A stretch of 46,139 nucleotides of DNA. Origin: Candidatus Methanoperedens sp. GTDB lineage: Archaea > Halobacteriota > Methanosarcinia > Methanosarcinales > Methanoperedenaceae. The stretch is taken from assembly GCA_027460585.1 (NCBI GenBank), contig JAPZAP010000123.1, forward strand, positions 1 through 46,139. The letters run 5' to 3'. The notes under the pieces were generated by a model. That model made no database searches, was not told the DNA's origin, and was given only the letters and a program-made list of their open reading frames with translations. Of the stretch, positions 28,049 through 36,367 are shown one piece after another. The first letter of the stretch is position 1. Every line of letters starts with the position of its first letter. Position numbers and translations under genes: made by a program.

Positions 28049-28582
28049 ATGAATGAGAATATTGAAATAGACACAAAACAAAAATCAATCCGTATCAAAG
28101 AACAGACATATAATAGGCTAGGCGAGCTTGCAACAGCAAAAGAAACAGTTAACGAGTTAATAGAAATGCTTTTAAATTTCTACGATGCACAAAGTGTGCA
28201 CTATTCCTCGATACAAGTGCTAAAGGATTATGTGGACTTTCCATTGAATGAGGAAGTAAAACAGGTTGCATTGCAACTCTTCGAAGGAATTTTAAGTTTA
28301 GGAAACGAAGTTTCATTTCTCCTCCGAACCAACCTTAAAGAGATACCCCTTATTGAAAGCCGAAAGAATAAGGTTGTTTTTTATAAAGGTTATAAGGAAT
28401 TGTGTCTTATAGTGACTGGGAGAGAGAAGGTATGGCTTTATCTCCCAACAAAGAAACATGATTCAGAAATCCATGGCTGGAAATGGGTGGGGAAAATTTA
28501 CGATGAATATAGTTTGGAAAGTAATATGAAAGTCGTAAAAAGCGTGTATGCGGATATGCAAATATCAAAAGAACTATTATAA
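28049..28582 (+). CDS. Uncharacterised protein with RHH-like N terminus and DUF5655-like C terminus
   Basis: The 177-residue protein has a short N-terminal strand-helix-helix pattern (KSIRIKEQTYNRLGELA, then ETVNELIEMLLNFY) like a ribbon-helix-helix DNA-binding domain. The C-terminal 110 residues (ILSLGNEVSFLLRTNLKEI, VVFYKGYKELCLIV, VWLYLPTK, VKSVYADMQISKELL) resemble the DUF5655 domain found with restriction and DNA-associated proteins. The function is unknown. The decamer array in its promoter suggests that it binds its own operator (inference). Confidence 0.7.
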   Translation: MNENIEIDTKQKSIRIKEQTYNRLGELATAKETVNELIEMLLNFYDAQSVHYSSIQVLKDYVDFPLNEEVKQVALQLFEGILSLGNEVSFLLRTNLKEIPLIESRKNKVVFYKGYKELCLIVTGREKVWLYLPTKKHDSEIHGWKWVGKIYDEYSLESNMKVVKSVYADMQISKELL

Positions 28583-28645
28583 GTTTAAAATTATTTAATA
28601 AAATTCTTACTAATAACATATACGCAAATATGAGAAGAGAAGAAT

Positions 28646-28711
28646 ATGGTCAAAGAATCTAAAATGCATAAAGAGTTATTTGATAGGCTCAGAGAGAAAA
28701 ATCTTCTATGA
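28646..28711 (+). CDS. Possible 21-residue leader peptide
   Basis: An ATG at 28646 reads MVKESKMHKELFDRLREKNL and stops at 28711, eight bases before the start of the next gene. A purine-rich gagaagagaag run stands upstream. It could be a coupled small ORF; nothing else supports it. Confidence 0.25.
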   Translation: MVKESKMHKELFDRLREKNLL

Positions 28712-28718
28712 GGTTGGC

Positions 28719-29000
28719 ATGTCTCACAAAACAAAAGCTATAAAAATACCGATACAGCTTGAAGAACTTGTACGTGAAAATGAGAAAGAAGATAGGCCAA
28801 TAGGAGAGGTACTTCTCGAAGCGTATAAGGATTACCTTAAAATAAAAGAACTTGCTGGAATATTATCTAAAGTGGAAGGTATAAAAGAAGGCTCATCAGT
28901 CTCAAGTATATTTGCATCGCACATAGAAAATGATCTCAAAAGGCACACAGAACTTGAGACCTACGTTCTGGAATTAAGGAATCGTTTTGTTGAGCAATGA
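28719..29000 (+). CDS. Small RHH-like uncharacterised protein
   Basis: From the ATG at 28719 (GAGG about 5 bp upstream) the product is 93 residues. The N terminus HKTKAIKIPIQLEELVREN followed by PIGEVLLEAYKDYL fits a ribbon-helix-helix fold, and the rest is helical and charged. The frame is open back to a TTG at 28680, but the ATG has the ribosome site. It may be an antitoxin-type or small DNA-binding protein; no toxin is adjacent. It shares orientation and a similar N-terminal plan with the 28049 gene. Confidence 0.6.
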   Translation: MSHKTKAIKIPIQLEELVRENEKEDRPIGEVLLEAYKDYLKIKELAGILSKVEGIKEGSSVSSIFASHIENDLKRHTELETYVLELRNRFVEQ

Positions 29001-29134
29001 TTTTAGCTAAGTTGCGACAACTTACAATTACTGACAGTTTTGAGTGGCTTTGATAAGACACCTTCACCGCAACCGTATTAAAAACAGTTAAACTTATAAG
29101 GCAAACTTATGAATTGGTAACCACCATAAAATTA

Positions 29135-29710
29135 TCAGGTCCTGATCTTTTGCAGCAGCCATGCCATATTTTTGCCGAGATTTTTCATTGTGCGTATGCC
29201 TTCTTCGTCATTTTCCACTTCCCCTATTTCCCTTCCCAGACCCATATTCCAGTAGCTTGAACCCGGAACTATCATCTGGTTGATAAGGAAGAAATGATTA
29301 ATCGAGTCAAATGCATGTATCGCACCACCTCTTCGTACTGCGATCACTGCGGCGCCCACCTTGTGTTTGAACATGACATCGTTTGCCAGGTTCGTCATTC
29401 CTGATCTTTCGATGAGAGCCTTCATCCCTGCGCTTATATCGGCAAAATACGTCGGTGAGCCAAGGATAATCCCGTCTGCTTCCACCATTTTGTCAATACA
29501 GTCATTCACAATATCATTCTTGACCGCACAATGCCTGTCCTTGTTTTCGAAGCATTTGTAGCAGGCGATGCAGCCCTGTATTTTTTCACCTGCAAGTTCT
29601 ATGAGTTCAGTTTCGATCCCTTCTTTTTCCAGTTCTTTGAAGAGATGTTCGATGAGAATGGCTGTGTTTCCCTGTTTGCGGGCGGATCCGTTGAATGCGA
29701 CTACTTTCAT
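29135..29710 (-). CDS. NADPH-dependent FMN reductase / iron-sulfur flavoprotein family
   Basis: This 191-residue flavodoxin-fold protein has the FMN phosphate loop FNGSARKQGNTAIL and the segment GSPTYFADISAGMKALIERS. A cysteine cluster, CIACYKCFENKDRHC, in the N-terminal half matches the compact Cys motif of archaeal iron-sulfur flavoproteins, where it holds a 4Fe-4S cluster; here the last cysteine is slightly further away than in many members. It probably passes electrons between FMN and a redox partner in the cytoplasm. It is convergent with the small gene on its left and divergent from AMP phosphorylase. Confidence 0.88.
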   Translation of the reverse strand: MKVVAFNGSARKQGNTAILIEHLFKELEKEGIETELIELAGEKIQGCIACYKCFENKDRHCAVKNDIVNDCIDKMVEADGIILGSPTYFADISAGMKALIERSGMTNLANDVMFKHKVGAAVIAVRRGGAIHAFDSINHFFLINQMIVPGSSYWNMGLGREIGEVENDEEGIRTMKNLGKNMAWLLQKIRT

Positions 29711-29820
29711 TTATGATACTCCTGTTCGATATTATGTTTAATATTATTATGTTCTCTTATAAAATGTCCGATAAAACTAAGTATCGCTAATACAAAGTTG
29801 ATGTGACGAGGGTAAAACAA

Positions 29821-31338
29821 ATGGAATTTAAAGTACAATCACTTAAGATCAAGGCAGGAAAGTATAAAGTAGTCCTGAATAATCATGATGCCATAGAATT
29901 GGGAGTACGAGGCGGAGACCGTGTCCTGCTAAAAGACCACATGTTTCTTACAGCGATCGTTGAAACAGGCGACATGATCCCGATCGGCACTGTGGGCGTA
30001 TACCAGGAATGCTGTGAAAAGCTTGGGGATCAATGCCCGCTTACGATCGAACTTATACCGACATCAAAACCGAATTCCGTAGGTTTTATTAAGAAAATGA
30101 TGGATCACCAGAAATTGACACAGGAAGAGATCCGCCAGATCGTCCAGGATATCGTCAGGGAAAATCTTACCGAAGTTGAGATGTCAGCATTTGTGACAAG
30201 CTCATATATTTACGGCATGACTTCGGATGAGATCGAATGGCTGACACGCGCCATGATCGATAGCGGTGAGAAAATCGAATTCAATACTCACCCCATCATG
30301 GACAAGCATAGCATAGGAGGAGTTCCCGGAAATAAGATTTCCCTGCTTGTTGTCCCGATCATCGCTGCAAATGGTCTTCTTATACCAAAGACAAGTTCGC
30401 GTGCTATCACAGGTGCAGCAGGAACAGCAGACCTTATGGAAGTCCTTGCCCCCGTAGAATTTACGGCAGATGAAATAAAGAACATCACAGAGAAAGTCGG
30501 CGGGGTCATTGCCTGGGGCGGGGCTACAAATATTGCGCCGGCGGATGATAAGTTGATACGTGTGGAATATCCGCTTTCGATAGACCCGCGCTGCCAGCTC
30601 CTTGCATCAATTATGGCAAAAAAAGGCGCCGTGGGAGCTGATTGCGTTGTTATTGACATCCCTGTGGGCATAGGAACAAAAGTTCCCACTCTTGATGATG
30701 GAAAAAAACTCGCACGCGACCTGATCGAACTTGGAGAGCGCCTGGGGATGAAAGTAGAATGCGCGATGACCTATGGGGCTTCGCCTGTGGGAAGGACCAT
30801 CGGCCCGGCAATAGAAGTAAGGGAAGCGCTAAAAGTGCTTGAAACCATGCAGGGACCGAACAGTCTTATTGAAAAGAGTACCGGGCTTGCGGGAATACTT
30901 CTGGAGATGGGAGGCGTAGCGACCAGAGGGCACGGGAAGGATATCGCAATGGAGACGCTTCGTTCAGGAAAAGCATTCAGGAAACTCCAGGAGATCATAG
31001 AAGCACAGGGTGGAAACCCGAATGTTTCGCATACTGATATTGTGACAGGTGAACACAGGGGAGAATTATCATCCCCGGCAGATGGGTACGTAATTGAATT
31101 CGATAACAAGCGCATAGTGGAAATAGCACGGATGGCAGGCGCCCCAACAGATAAAGGGGCAGGTGTATGGATTCACAGGAAAAAGGGCGAAACCGTCAAA
31201 AAGGGAGAGCCTTTGATTACGATATTTGCAGATAAGAGCTGGAAATTGACCCAGGCTTTAAAAAGCGCAGAAAAGGAATATCCGATCATAGTTGAAGGTA
31301 TGCTTCTTGAGAGGGTGCAGACTTTCAAATCAATTTGA
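29821..31338 (+). CDS. deoA: AMP phosphorylase
   Basis: AMP phosphorylase splits nucleoside 5'-monophosphates with phosphate, giving ribose-1,5-bisphosphate and free base. This is the first step of the archaeal AMP/RuBisCO route. The protein is 505 residues from the ATG at 29821, which has GAGGG about 9 bp upstream; a GTG at 29803 would add six residues. It has the extra N-terminal domain of about 85 residues typical of the archaeal enzyme, then thymidine phosphorylase signatures: DKHSIGGVPGNKISLLVVPI, SSRAITGAAGTADLMEVL, YPLSIDPRCQLLASIMAKK. The R15P isomerase that uses its product is encoded at 24.2-25.1 kb on the other strand. Confidence 0.95.
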   Translation: MEFKVQSLKIKAGKYKVVLNNHDAIELGVRGGDRVLLKDHMFLTAIVETGDMIPIGTVGVYQECCEKLGDQCPLTIELIPTSKPNSVGFIKKMMDHQKLTQEEIRQIVQDIVRENLTEVEMSAFVTSSYIYGMTSDEIEWLTRAMIDSGEKIEFNTHPIMDKHSIGGVPGNKISLLVVPIIAANGLLIPKTSSRAITGAAGTADLMEVLAPVEFTADEIKNITEKVGGVIAWGGATNIAPADDKLIRVEYPLSIDPRCQLLASIMAKKGAVGADCVVIDIPVGIGTKVPTLDDGKKLARDLIELGERLGMKVECAMTYGASPVGRTIGPAIEVREALKVLETMQGPNSLIEKSTGLAGILLEMGGVATRGHGKDIAMETLRSGKAFRKLQEIIEAQGGNPNVSHTDIVTGEHRGELSSPADGYVIEFDNKRIVEIARMAGAPTDKGAGVWIHRKKGETVKKGEPLITIFADKSWKLTQALKSAEKEYPIIVEGMLLERVQTFKSI

Positions 31339-31360
31339 TATGTATATATATATTGAAAGT

Positions 31361-31501
31361 ATGACAATTTTCCTTGCAATAATCCTGGCTATTATAATAA
31401 TTACAGGGCAAACCGGAAGGATGATAAATAGTCCTTCCCAGGCTAACGATATTCTGGATAAAACAAATTACGCGCCGGAAAACGATGAAATTCAACATTA
31501 A
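31361..31501 (+). CDS. Possible small membrane peptide
   Basis: A 46-residue frame, MTIFLAIILAIIIITGQTGR followed by a polar tail, contains one hydrophobic helix. An in-frame ATG at 31340 would extend it. It lies between deoA and the BrkB-like gene and overlaps the latter by 17 bp. There is no clear ribosome site, so it may be chance, but hydrophobic leader-like peptides of this form do occur. Confidence 0.35.
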   Translation: MTIFLAIILAIIIITGQTGRMINSPSQANDILDKTNYAPENDEIQH

Positions 31502-32444
31502 ACAATACATACTTAACTCAAGACCATTTCTGTCACTTATAGAATGGTCAAAAAAGATCAATTTCCCCGGATTTGATCGTTTACCGCTGTATTACGTCGT
31601 TAGCTTTTTTCTAAAAGCCATTCGAAAAGAAGAGATCACTATGCGTGCCTCTTCCTTAGCTTTTAACTATTTGATGGCGATTTTTCCTACGATCATTTTT
31701 TTATTTACCCTTATTCCTTACATCCCTATCGAAAACTTCCAGGATGAAATTTTTAAATTGCTACAGGATGTATTGCCCTATAACGCTTTTGAAGCAACTA
31801 AATCAACTATTGAAGATATTTTGAAGCAACAACGCGGTGGTTTACTTTCATTAGGTTTTGCTTTATCCATTTATTATTCTACCAATGCTATTATTGCCAT
31901 GATGACGTCTTTTAACAACTCTTACTCCAGCACAGAAACCCGAAGCGAATGGCAAAAAAGATTGATTGCGCTTATTATCTTTGCTATTTTAAGCACCCTT
32001 GTTCTTGCTGCAGTCTCACTAATTATTTTTGGCGGAACTGCCATAAACATGCTTGTTGGGTATGGCTGGCTTAAAGGACCATTTACGGTTATCCTGATCC
32101 AGATCGGAGTATGGCTGATTATTTTTTTGCTTTTCTTTTTTGCTTATTCATTACTCTATTATTACGGGCCAAGCAAGCGAATGAAATACCGTTTTATTTC
32201 CGCAGGCTCTACCCTGGCAACATTACTTACCATTATTTCATCATTAGGATTTGCATATTATATAAATAACTTTGATCAATACAACAAATTATACGGTTCT
32301 ATTGGAACATTGATAGTGGTTATGCTCTGGTTATATATCACCTCCCTTGTGTTGCTGATAGGCTTTGAATTAAACGCCAGCGTTATCCGCGCTCGCGACA
32401 GTTACGAGAACATTGATCTCAAAATATTAGACGATCATACATAA
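31485..32444 (+). CDS. YihY/BrkB-family membrane protein
   Basis: This is an integral membrane protein of 319 residues with about six helices, typical of the YihY/BrkB family (wrongly called ribonuclease BN in older annotation). Family marks include TMRASSLAFNYLMAIFPTIIFL, YYYGPSKRMKYRFISAGSTL and a final helix pair ending LIGFELNASVIRAR. The molecular function is not established. It ends 18 bp before the stop of the convergent protease-like gene. Confidence 0.9.
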   Translation: MKFNIKQYILNSRPFLSLIEWSKKINFPGFDRLPLYYVVSFFLKAIRKEEITMRASSLAFNYLMAIFPTIIFLFTLIPYIPIENFQDEIFKLLQDVLPYNAFEATKSTIEDILKQQRGGLLSLGFALSIYYSTNAIIAMMTSFNNSYSSTETRSEWQKRLIALIIFAILSTLVLAAVSLIIFGGTAINMLVGYGWLKGPFTVILIQIGVWLIIFLLFFFAYSLLYYYGPSKRMKYRFISAGSTLATLLTIISSLGFAYYINNFDQYNKLYGSIGTLIVVMLWLYITSLVLLIGFELNASVIRARDSYENIDLKILDDHT

Positions 32445-32462
32445 AGATGTAAAAGACGAAAA

Positions 32463-33143
32463 CTACTTTACAGCAGCTATCAACTTTAACATCGCAACCA
32501 TGACCGTTACAGCCAGTAAAGGAATTATCGCAATTGTAAGAGCTGCACTTAACCAGGAAAATACATTATTTACATATCCGATGTTGAAACCAAAATAGTT
32601 CAATGCATAGATCGCCGCAAAAATTATAATCAGGCCAGGAAGCATGCTGATGATATCGGTTTTGCTGGGTGCTGCGCCTGCCCCCAGCGTCAATGCGAGG
32701 TAAATAAAAACATATGTTTTCCAGTTCAAATAATCCAGGCCAGTAATAAAAGAAAAAGCGCCATCTATTATAAATCGCAATTCTGCAAGGATGTCAATAG
32801 AACCTGGTGGAAGATCAAAATGAGCTCCAAAGTAGCCGCTGATAATCAGTAGTATTGCCGGACATCCGATCAATGGAGCGATCGATATGGCAGTATTTCC
32901 GATGAGAGGTATCTTTGGAGCAGTATATTCTACATGTCCTAACGTATCCCCTGACGGGATGACGCTGAACTTTGTTATGCGCGCACCCATGAGCAAGGCC
33001 ACAAATGCGTGACTTAGTTCGTGTGCAATCGTCCCTGGCAGCATTAGAATTACATACAAAGTCTTCGATCCATATGACAGGGAACGATGCAGGTATTCTG
33101 AAATTAAATAGAGCACAATTGCCTGGAGTGGTATGATAAACAT
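32463..33143 (-). CDS. Site-2-protease-like membrane metallopeptidase
   Basis: From the ATG at 33143 the product is 226 residues with about six hydrophobic segments. A zinc-binding HELSH motif (His41, Glu42, His45) lies inside a transmembrane helix (PGTIAHELSHAFVALLMGA), as in intramembrane proteases of the M50 type. The third ligand is not obvious. The frame continues to 33305, but that would overlap the divergent zinc-ribbon gene. A TATA-like ttttatatattc (about 33174-33186) with a ggtaaattaaac leader supports 33143. The target is unknown. Confidence 0.75.
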   Translation of the reverse strand: MFIIPLQAIVLYLISEYLHRSLSYGSKTLYVILMLPGTIAHELSHAFVALLMGARITKFSVIPSGDTLGHVEYTAPKIPLIGNTAISIAPLIGCPAILLIISGYFGAHFDLPPGSIDILAELRFIIDGAFSFITGLDYLNWKTYVFIYLALTLGAGAAPSKTDIISMLPGLIIIFAAIYALNYFGFNIGYVNNVFSWLSAALTIAIIPLLAVTVMVAMLKLIAAVK

Positions 33144-33245
33144 GTTTAATTTACCTGAAGAAGCATATGTATTGAATATATAAAAATGGAACGTAGCAAA
33201 TAAAACTGGAGAAAATAAATGGTTTGGGGGAGGGAATAAAATAAC

Positions 33246-33467
33246 ATGGCGATAACATTCACGGATGAAGAGTTGATGTATCTTGATAAAGATCGTGATA
33301 TGCAATTACATTCCATCAGGCAAGATATTGATACTTTGAAAGTTAAGGGAAATACAGCATTCTGTAAAAAATGCGGCCACATGATGCACTATTTCACAAT
33401 AGGAAATGCAAAGCTTCTCGAATGTGTTTTCTGCAGGAATAGAGTTGCCCGGATGATCGAGTTATGA
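33246..33467 (+). CDS. Small zinc-ribbon protein
   Basis: This 73-residue protein has an acidic helical N terminus (FTDEELMYLDKDRDMQLHS) and a C-terminal zinc ribbon with two CxxC knuckles (Cys40/43 in FCKKCG, Cys60/63 in ECVFCRN). Such small proteins often bind nucleic acid or modulate transcription. A strong GGGGGAGGG run precedes the ATG by about 11 bp. It is divergent from the protease-like gene. Confidence 0.8.
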   Translation: MAITFTDEELMYLDKDRDMQLHSIRQDIDTLKVKGNTAFCKKCGHMMHYFTIGNAKLLECVFCRNRVARMIEL

Positions 33468-33493
33468 CCCTTGACTTGCACTAATTCCTTTCG

Positions 33494-33994
33494 CTATCTT
33501 TGGCGCTCAACTACCATCTCACAATATTCATCGCCGCTGCACATGTTCTTTGTATCCTTCTTGAGGGTGTAGTCTGGATTCAGGCTCTCAACAACAGATC
33601 TCATCATGGTCCGGCATGCCGTCATAGCAGCGATCTTTGGATCAAGCCCCATCTGTATTGCACTGTTTCGTATCGCACACTCAGTCATCTTCCCCATCGC
33701 ACCATGCTCTGTTTCCACAACAGGTTCGTATTTGTTTTCAGGTCCAAAGGAGATGGTACTGAGAATCCCAACGGTCTCTACGATCTGCCTGGCATTCCCC
33801 GAAGGCAGGCCAAGAGCCATTGCAATGTCCTTCATTTCCTTACCGGCTTCTATTAAGATAGGACGCTTCATCTCATCATATTTCTCACCAAGAGCCTTCC
33901 TGAAGACCTTGTCATACAATAAAGGCATCATGCCTGCTGATTTTGCTGCAATGATCCATCTCCCTTCAATAGGAATAGCTTCTATATTTACCAT
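33494..33994 (-). CDS. Uncharacterised protein resembling the ATC-hydrolase-like family
   Basis: This 166-residue soluble protein has an N-terminal helical region (LLYDKVFRKALGEKYDEM) and a C-terminal part with conserved-looking Cys residues in MTECAIRNSA, MTACRTMMRSV and MCSGDEYCEMVVE. The overall pattern resembles the L-2-amino-thiazoline-4-carboxylate hydrolase-like family, whose archaeal members are mostly of unknown function. I would not assign that reaction. A strong AAGGAGG site precedes the ATG, and the gene is monocistronic with its own promoter and operator-like repeat. Confidence 0.65.
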   Translation of the reverse strand: MVNIEAIPIEGRWIIAAKSAGMMPLLYDKVFRKALGEKYDEMKRPILIEAGKEMKDIAMALGLPSGNARQIVETVGILSTISFGPENKYEPVVETEHGAMGKMTECAIRNSAIQMGLDPKIAAMTACRTMMRSVVESLNPDYTLKKDTKNMCSGDEYCEMVVERQR

Positions 33995-34303
33995 AAATTC
34001 TAACCTCCTTGTGATAATGAGGCAAATAACCTCAAAGAAGTATGAGGTTTAATGGTATAAATATTTTACAGTGCCATAACGCCGACAGATTAAAGAACTG
34101 TATTATTTCCTGCAATGTACCAAATCTCCATGCAATGGATGCCCGGTTCCAGAAGATGATGGGCGAGTTTTAGGATTGAATTAATTTGTATATAATTATG
34201 GAATAACTTTATACGACAGATATGTATATCCAATCAGTGGGCTGTTGACAATTTTGAAAGCCTATTATGTGGTATCATCTAAAAATAATAAAACAGAGGA
34301 TAT
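33995..34303. other. Intergenic region before the surface-protein cluster
   Basis: Besides the promoter at 34.03-34.07 kb, positions about 34114-34173 on the plus strand read in one frame as VPNLHAMDARFQKMMGEF followed by a stop. This looks like the tail of a lost gene but is too short to identify. A/T-rich boxes near 34.19-34.24 kb (gtatataattatgg) may be the promoter of the next gene. Confidence 0.35.
34028..34066 (-). promoter_or_regulatory. Promoter with overlapping inverted repeat
   Basis: On the minus strand a TATA-like aaatatttatacc (34053-34066) stands before the 33994 start. Just downstream is a perfect inverted repeat, AACCTC and GAGGTT separated by 10 bp (34028-34049). The repeat would cover the transcription start and so could be a repressor site. 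Confidence 0.5.
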
Positions 34304-35986
34304 ATGTCAAAAACGATGAGTGGACTATTCGGAATATCTAAAAATGTTAGAGGGCGTGCCCTCAGGATAGCGGTGGGAATAACAGTTATGGCAATTATAT
34401 TGCTAGCGGAAAGCACAGGTGCAGCAACGGAAATAAGCTCCTGCACAACGATTTCCTCCCCTGGTACTTATGTGCTCAATCAGAATATAATAGACAGCTC
34501 TGCATCTAACTGCATAGAAATAACTTCAAATGATGTTGTTTTTGATGGCGCAGGTCACATAATTGATGGTGTAGATATCTATAGCACATATGGTGTTTAT
34601 TTTTTGGGATTAACAAATGTTACTGTAAAAAACGTCATAGTAACGGATTGGGATACCGGTATATACTATAAATATGCACTAAAAAGTAACATAATCAATA
34701 ACACTGCAAATTCAAATAGAGTCTTGGGCATTTTCATGCAAAATAGTAACAACAATATACTAATTGGCAACATTGCCTCAAATAATGGTGAAGGCATCGA
34801 ACTGGTTGAATCCGCAAACAATACTTTGAGTGGTAATAATGCCTCAAACAACGATTATAATGGAATCAGACTGTCATTTTCTGGCAACACAAATAACACT
34901 TTCATTGATAACATTGTAAATTCGAATCAAGTTGGTTTCGTATTGGGTTCTGGAATTGATGGTGGTTCTACCAATAACTTCTTGAGTAGAAACATTGTTT
35001 CGAACAATAGTATCGGTATCCAACTGTCATCTTTCAGCAACAATAACACTGTTTATGACAACTATTTTAACAATGCGAACAACGTTTATGATGTAGGAAA
35101 CAACATCTGGAATCTCACAAAAACTGCCGGAGTTAATATCATCGGCGACCCCTACCTCGCCGGCAATGTCTGGGCTAATCCAAGCGGCTCAGGCTTCAGC
35201 CAGACCTGCGCAGACAGCAATAGCGATGGAATATGCGATTCACCTTATACGCTTGATAGTAGCAATATCGATTACCTGCCGCTTGTGTACAAGCCAGGAG
35301 AAACAGTTGGCTCTGATACCGTTGGTATCTATCGTAATGGTTCGTTCTATCTCAGGAACAGCAACAGTGCCGGAAGTGCTGACCTTTCCTTCATATACGG
35401 AGTGGACGGCGATATACCACTCGTAGGTGACTGGAATGGCGATGGCGTTGATACAGTTGGTATCTATCGCCACGGTGCTTTCTATCTGCATAACAGCAAC
35501 AGCGCCGGTAGTGCCGACATATCCTTCATATATGGAGTGGACGGCGACATACCGCTCGTAGGTGACTGGAACGGCGATGGCATTGATACCGTTGGTATCT
35601 ATCGTGCTGGTGCTTTCTATCTACGTAACAGCAACAGCGCCGGTAATGCTGACCTTTCCTTCATATATGGAGTAGACGGCGATACGCCTCTCGTGGGTGA
35701 CTGGAACGGTGATGGCACCGATACAGTTGGTATCTATCGTCATGGTTCGTACTATCTCAGAAACAGTAACACTGCGGGAAATGCTGACCTGTCCTTCATA
35801 TATGGAGTGGACGGCGATACACCTCTCGTAGGTGACTGGACAGGCTCTGGCACTGATACCGTTGGTATCTATCGTGCTGGTGCGTTCTATCTCAGGAACA
35901 GCAACAGCGCCGGTAATGCTGACATGTCCTTCATATATGGGATATCCACCGATACACCTCTGGTGGGCGACTGGAACGGAAGTTAA
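34304..35986 (+). CDS. Secreted beta-helix protein with C-terminal DTVGIYR repeats
   Basis: This 560-residue exported protein has a signal peptide whose hydrophobic core is at about residues 22-37 (AVGITVMAIILLAESTG). Residues about 45-290 form Asn-rich repeats (NSNNNILIGNIASNNGEGIE type) of the right-handed parallel beta-helix family (NosD/PbH1). It ends in five 45-residue repeats (about 338-560) of the form DTVGIYRHGAFYLRNSNSAG ... GDWNGDG. The DWNGDG loops look like calcium-binding loops of FG-GAP/VCBS-type propellers. No C-terminal anchor is visible. GAGGA lies 5-10 bp before the ATG. First of three tandem paralogues sharing the C-terminal block. Confidence 0.9.
   Translation: MSKTMSGLFGISKNVRGRALRIAVGITVMAIILLAESTGAATEISSCTTISSPGTYVLNQNIIDSSASNCIEITSNDVVFDGAGHIIDGVDIYSTYGVYFLGLTNVTVKNVIVTDWDTGIYYKYALKSNIINNTANSNRVLGIFMQNSNNNILIGNIASNNGEGIELVESANNTLSGNNASNNDYNGIRLSFSGNTNNTFIDNIVNSNQVGFVLGSGIDGGSTNNFLSRNIVSNNSIGIQLSSFSNNNTVYDNYFNNANNVYDVGNNIWNLTKTAGVNIIGDPYLAGNVWANPSGSGFSQTCADSNSDGICDSPYTLDSSNIDYLPLVYKPGETVGSDTVGIYRNGSFYLRNSNSAGSADLSFIYGVDGDIPLVGDWNGDGVDTVGIYRHGAFYLHNSNSAGSADISFIYGVDGDIPLVGDWNGDGIDTVGIYRAGAFYLRNSNSAGNADLSFIYGVDGDTPLVGDWNGDGTDTVGIYRHGSYYLRNSNTAGNADLSFIYGVDGDTPLVGDWTGSGTDTVGIYRAGAFYLRNSNSAGNADMSFIYGISTDTPLVGDWNGS
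35315..35983 (+). repeat. 669-bp five-repeat block, copy 1
   Basis: Four 135-bp units and a final 129-bp unit encode the DTVGIYR repeats. Two further blocks of exactly 669 bp end the next two genes. Unit 1 always has NGSFYL, unit 4 HGSYYL and unit 5 AGAFYL, so each block was copied whole rather than grown separately. Confidence 0.9.
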
Positions 35987-35997
35987 AAAAAATGAAT

Positions 35998-36024
35998 GTG
36001 GGTTGAAAAACTCACTTTTTTTTT
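35998..36024 (+). terminator. Hairpin terminator
   Basis: GTGGGTT, loop GAAA, AACTCAC (one G-T wobble), followed by nine T residues, 12 bp after the stop. The terminator after the third surface-protein gene has the same flanking sequence (aaaaaaaatgaat) and a perfect stem. Confidence 0.75.
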
Positions 36025-36367
36025 ATAAAAAAACATCTAAGATCACTGTGCAATAGTGTAAAATTTTATAACTAGTGTGGTTTGGAGTTGCCCTCCACAA
36101 AGTATACTGAAGAACCTGGACTCTACATTCTGGAAATCTATACCGAAAAGCATAATTGAGGCAAAATTCACGTGTACTGGCAAAAACGGCAACAAGCCCA
36201 TTGACATCTTGGACTTTACAGGTAAAAATAAGAATCGGAGCGATTCTCTTTAACCCTATGGGAATTGTAGGATAAATTTCGCAATGTTTTTATAGTTTCA
36301 AGGTTCAACCTCATAATATTGCTCAAAAACGCATCGTTGAGATTCATTTATAGGACGGTGGAGAAAA
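36025..36367. other. Intergenic region between surface genes 1 and 2
   Basis: No intact gene is supported. Plus-strand positions about 36093-36251 stay open (SIPKSIIEAKFTCTGKNG and so on) without a start, and may be a relic. A TATA-like tttttatagttt (about 36283-36294) and GGTGGAG just before the ATG at 36368 form the promoter and ribosome site of the next gene. Confidence 0.35.

Noticed and set aside
30288-31115. Antisense open frames opposite AMP phosphorylase
   Set aside because: They are shadows of a highly conserved gene with strong third-position bias; no family resemblance.
33144-33305. N-terminal extension of the protease-like protein to 33305
   Set aside because: It overlaps the divergent zinc-ribbon gene and a TATA-like promoter, and the added residues are not hydrophobic in a signal-like way.
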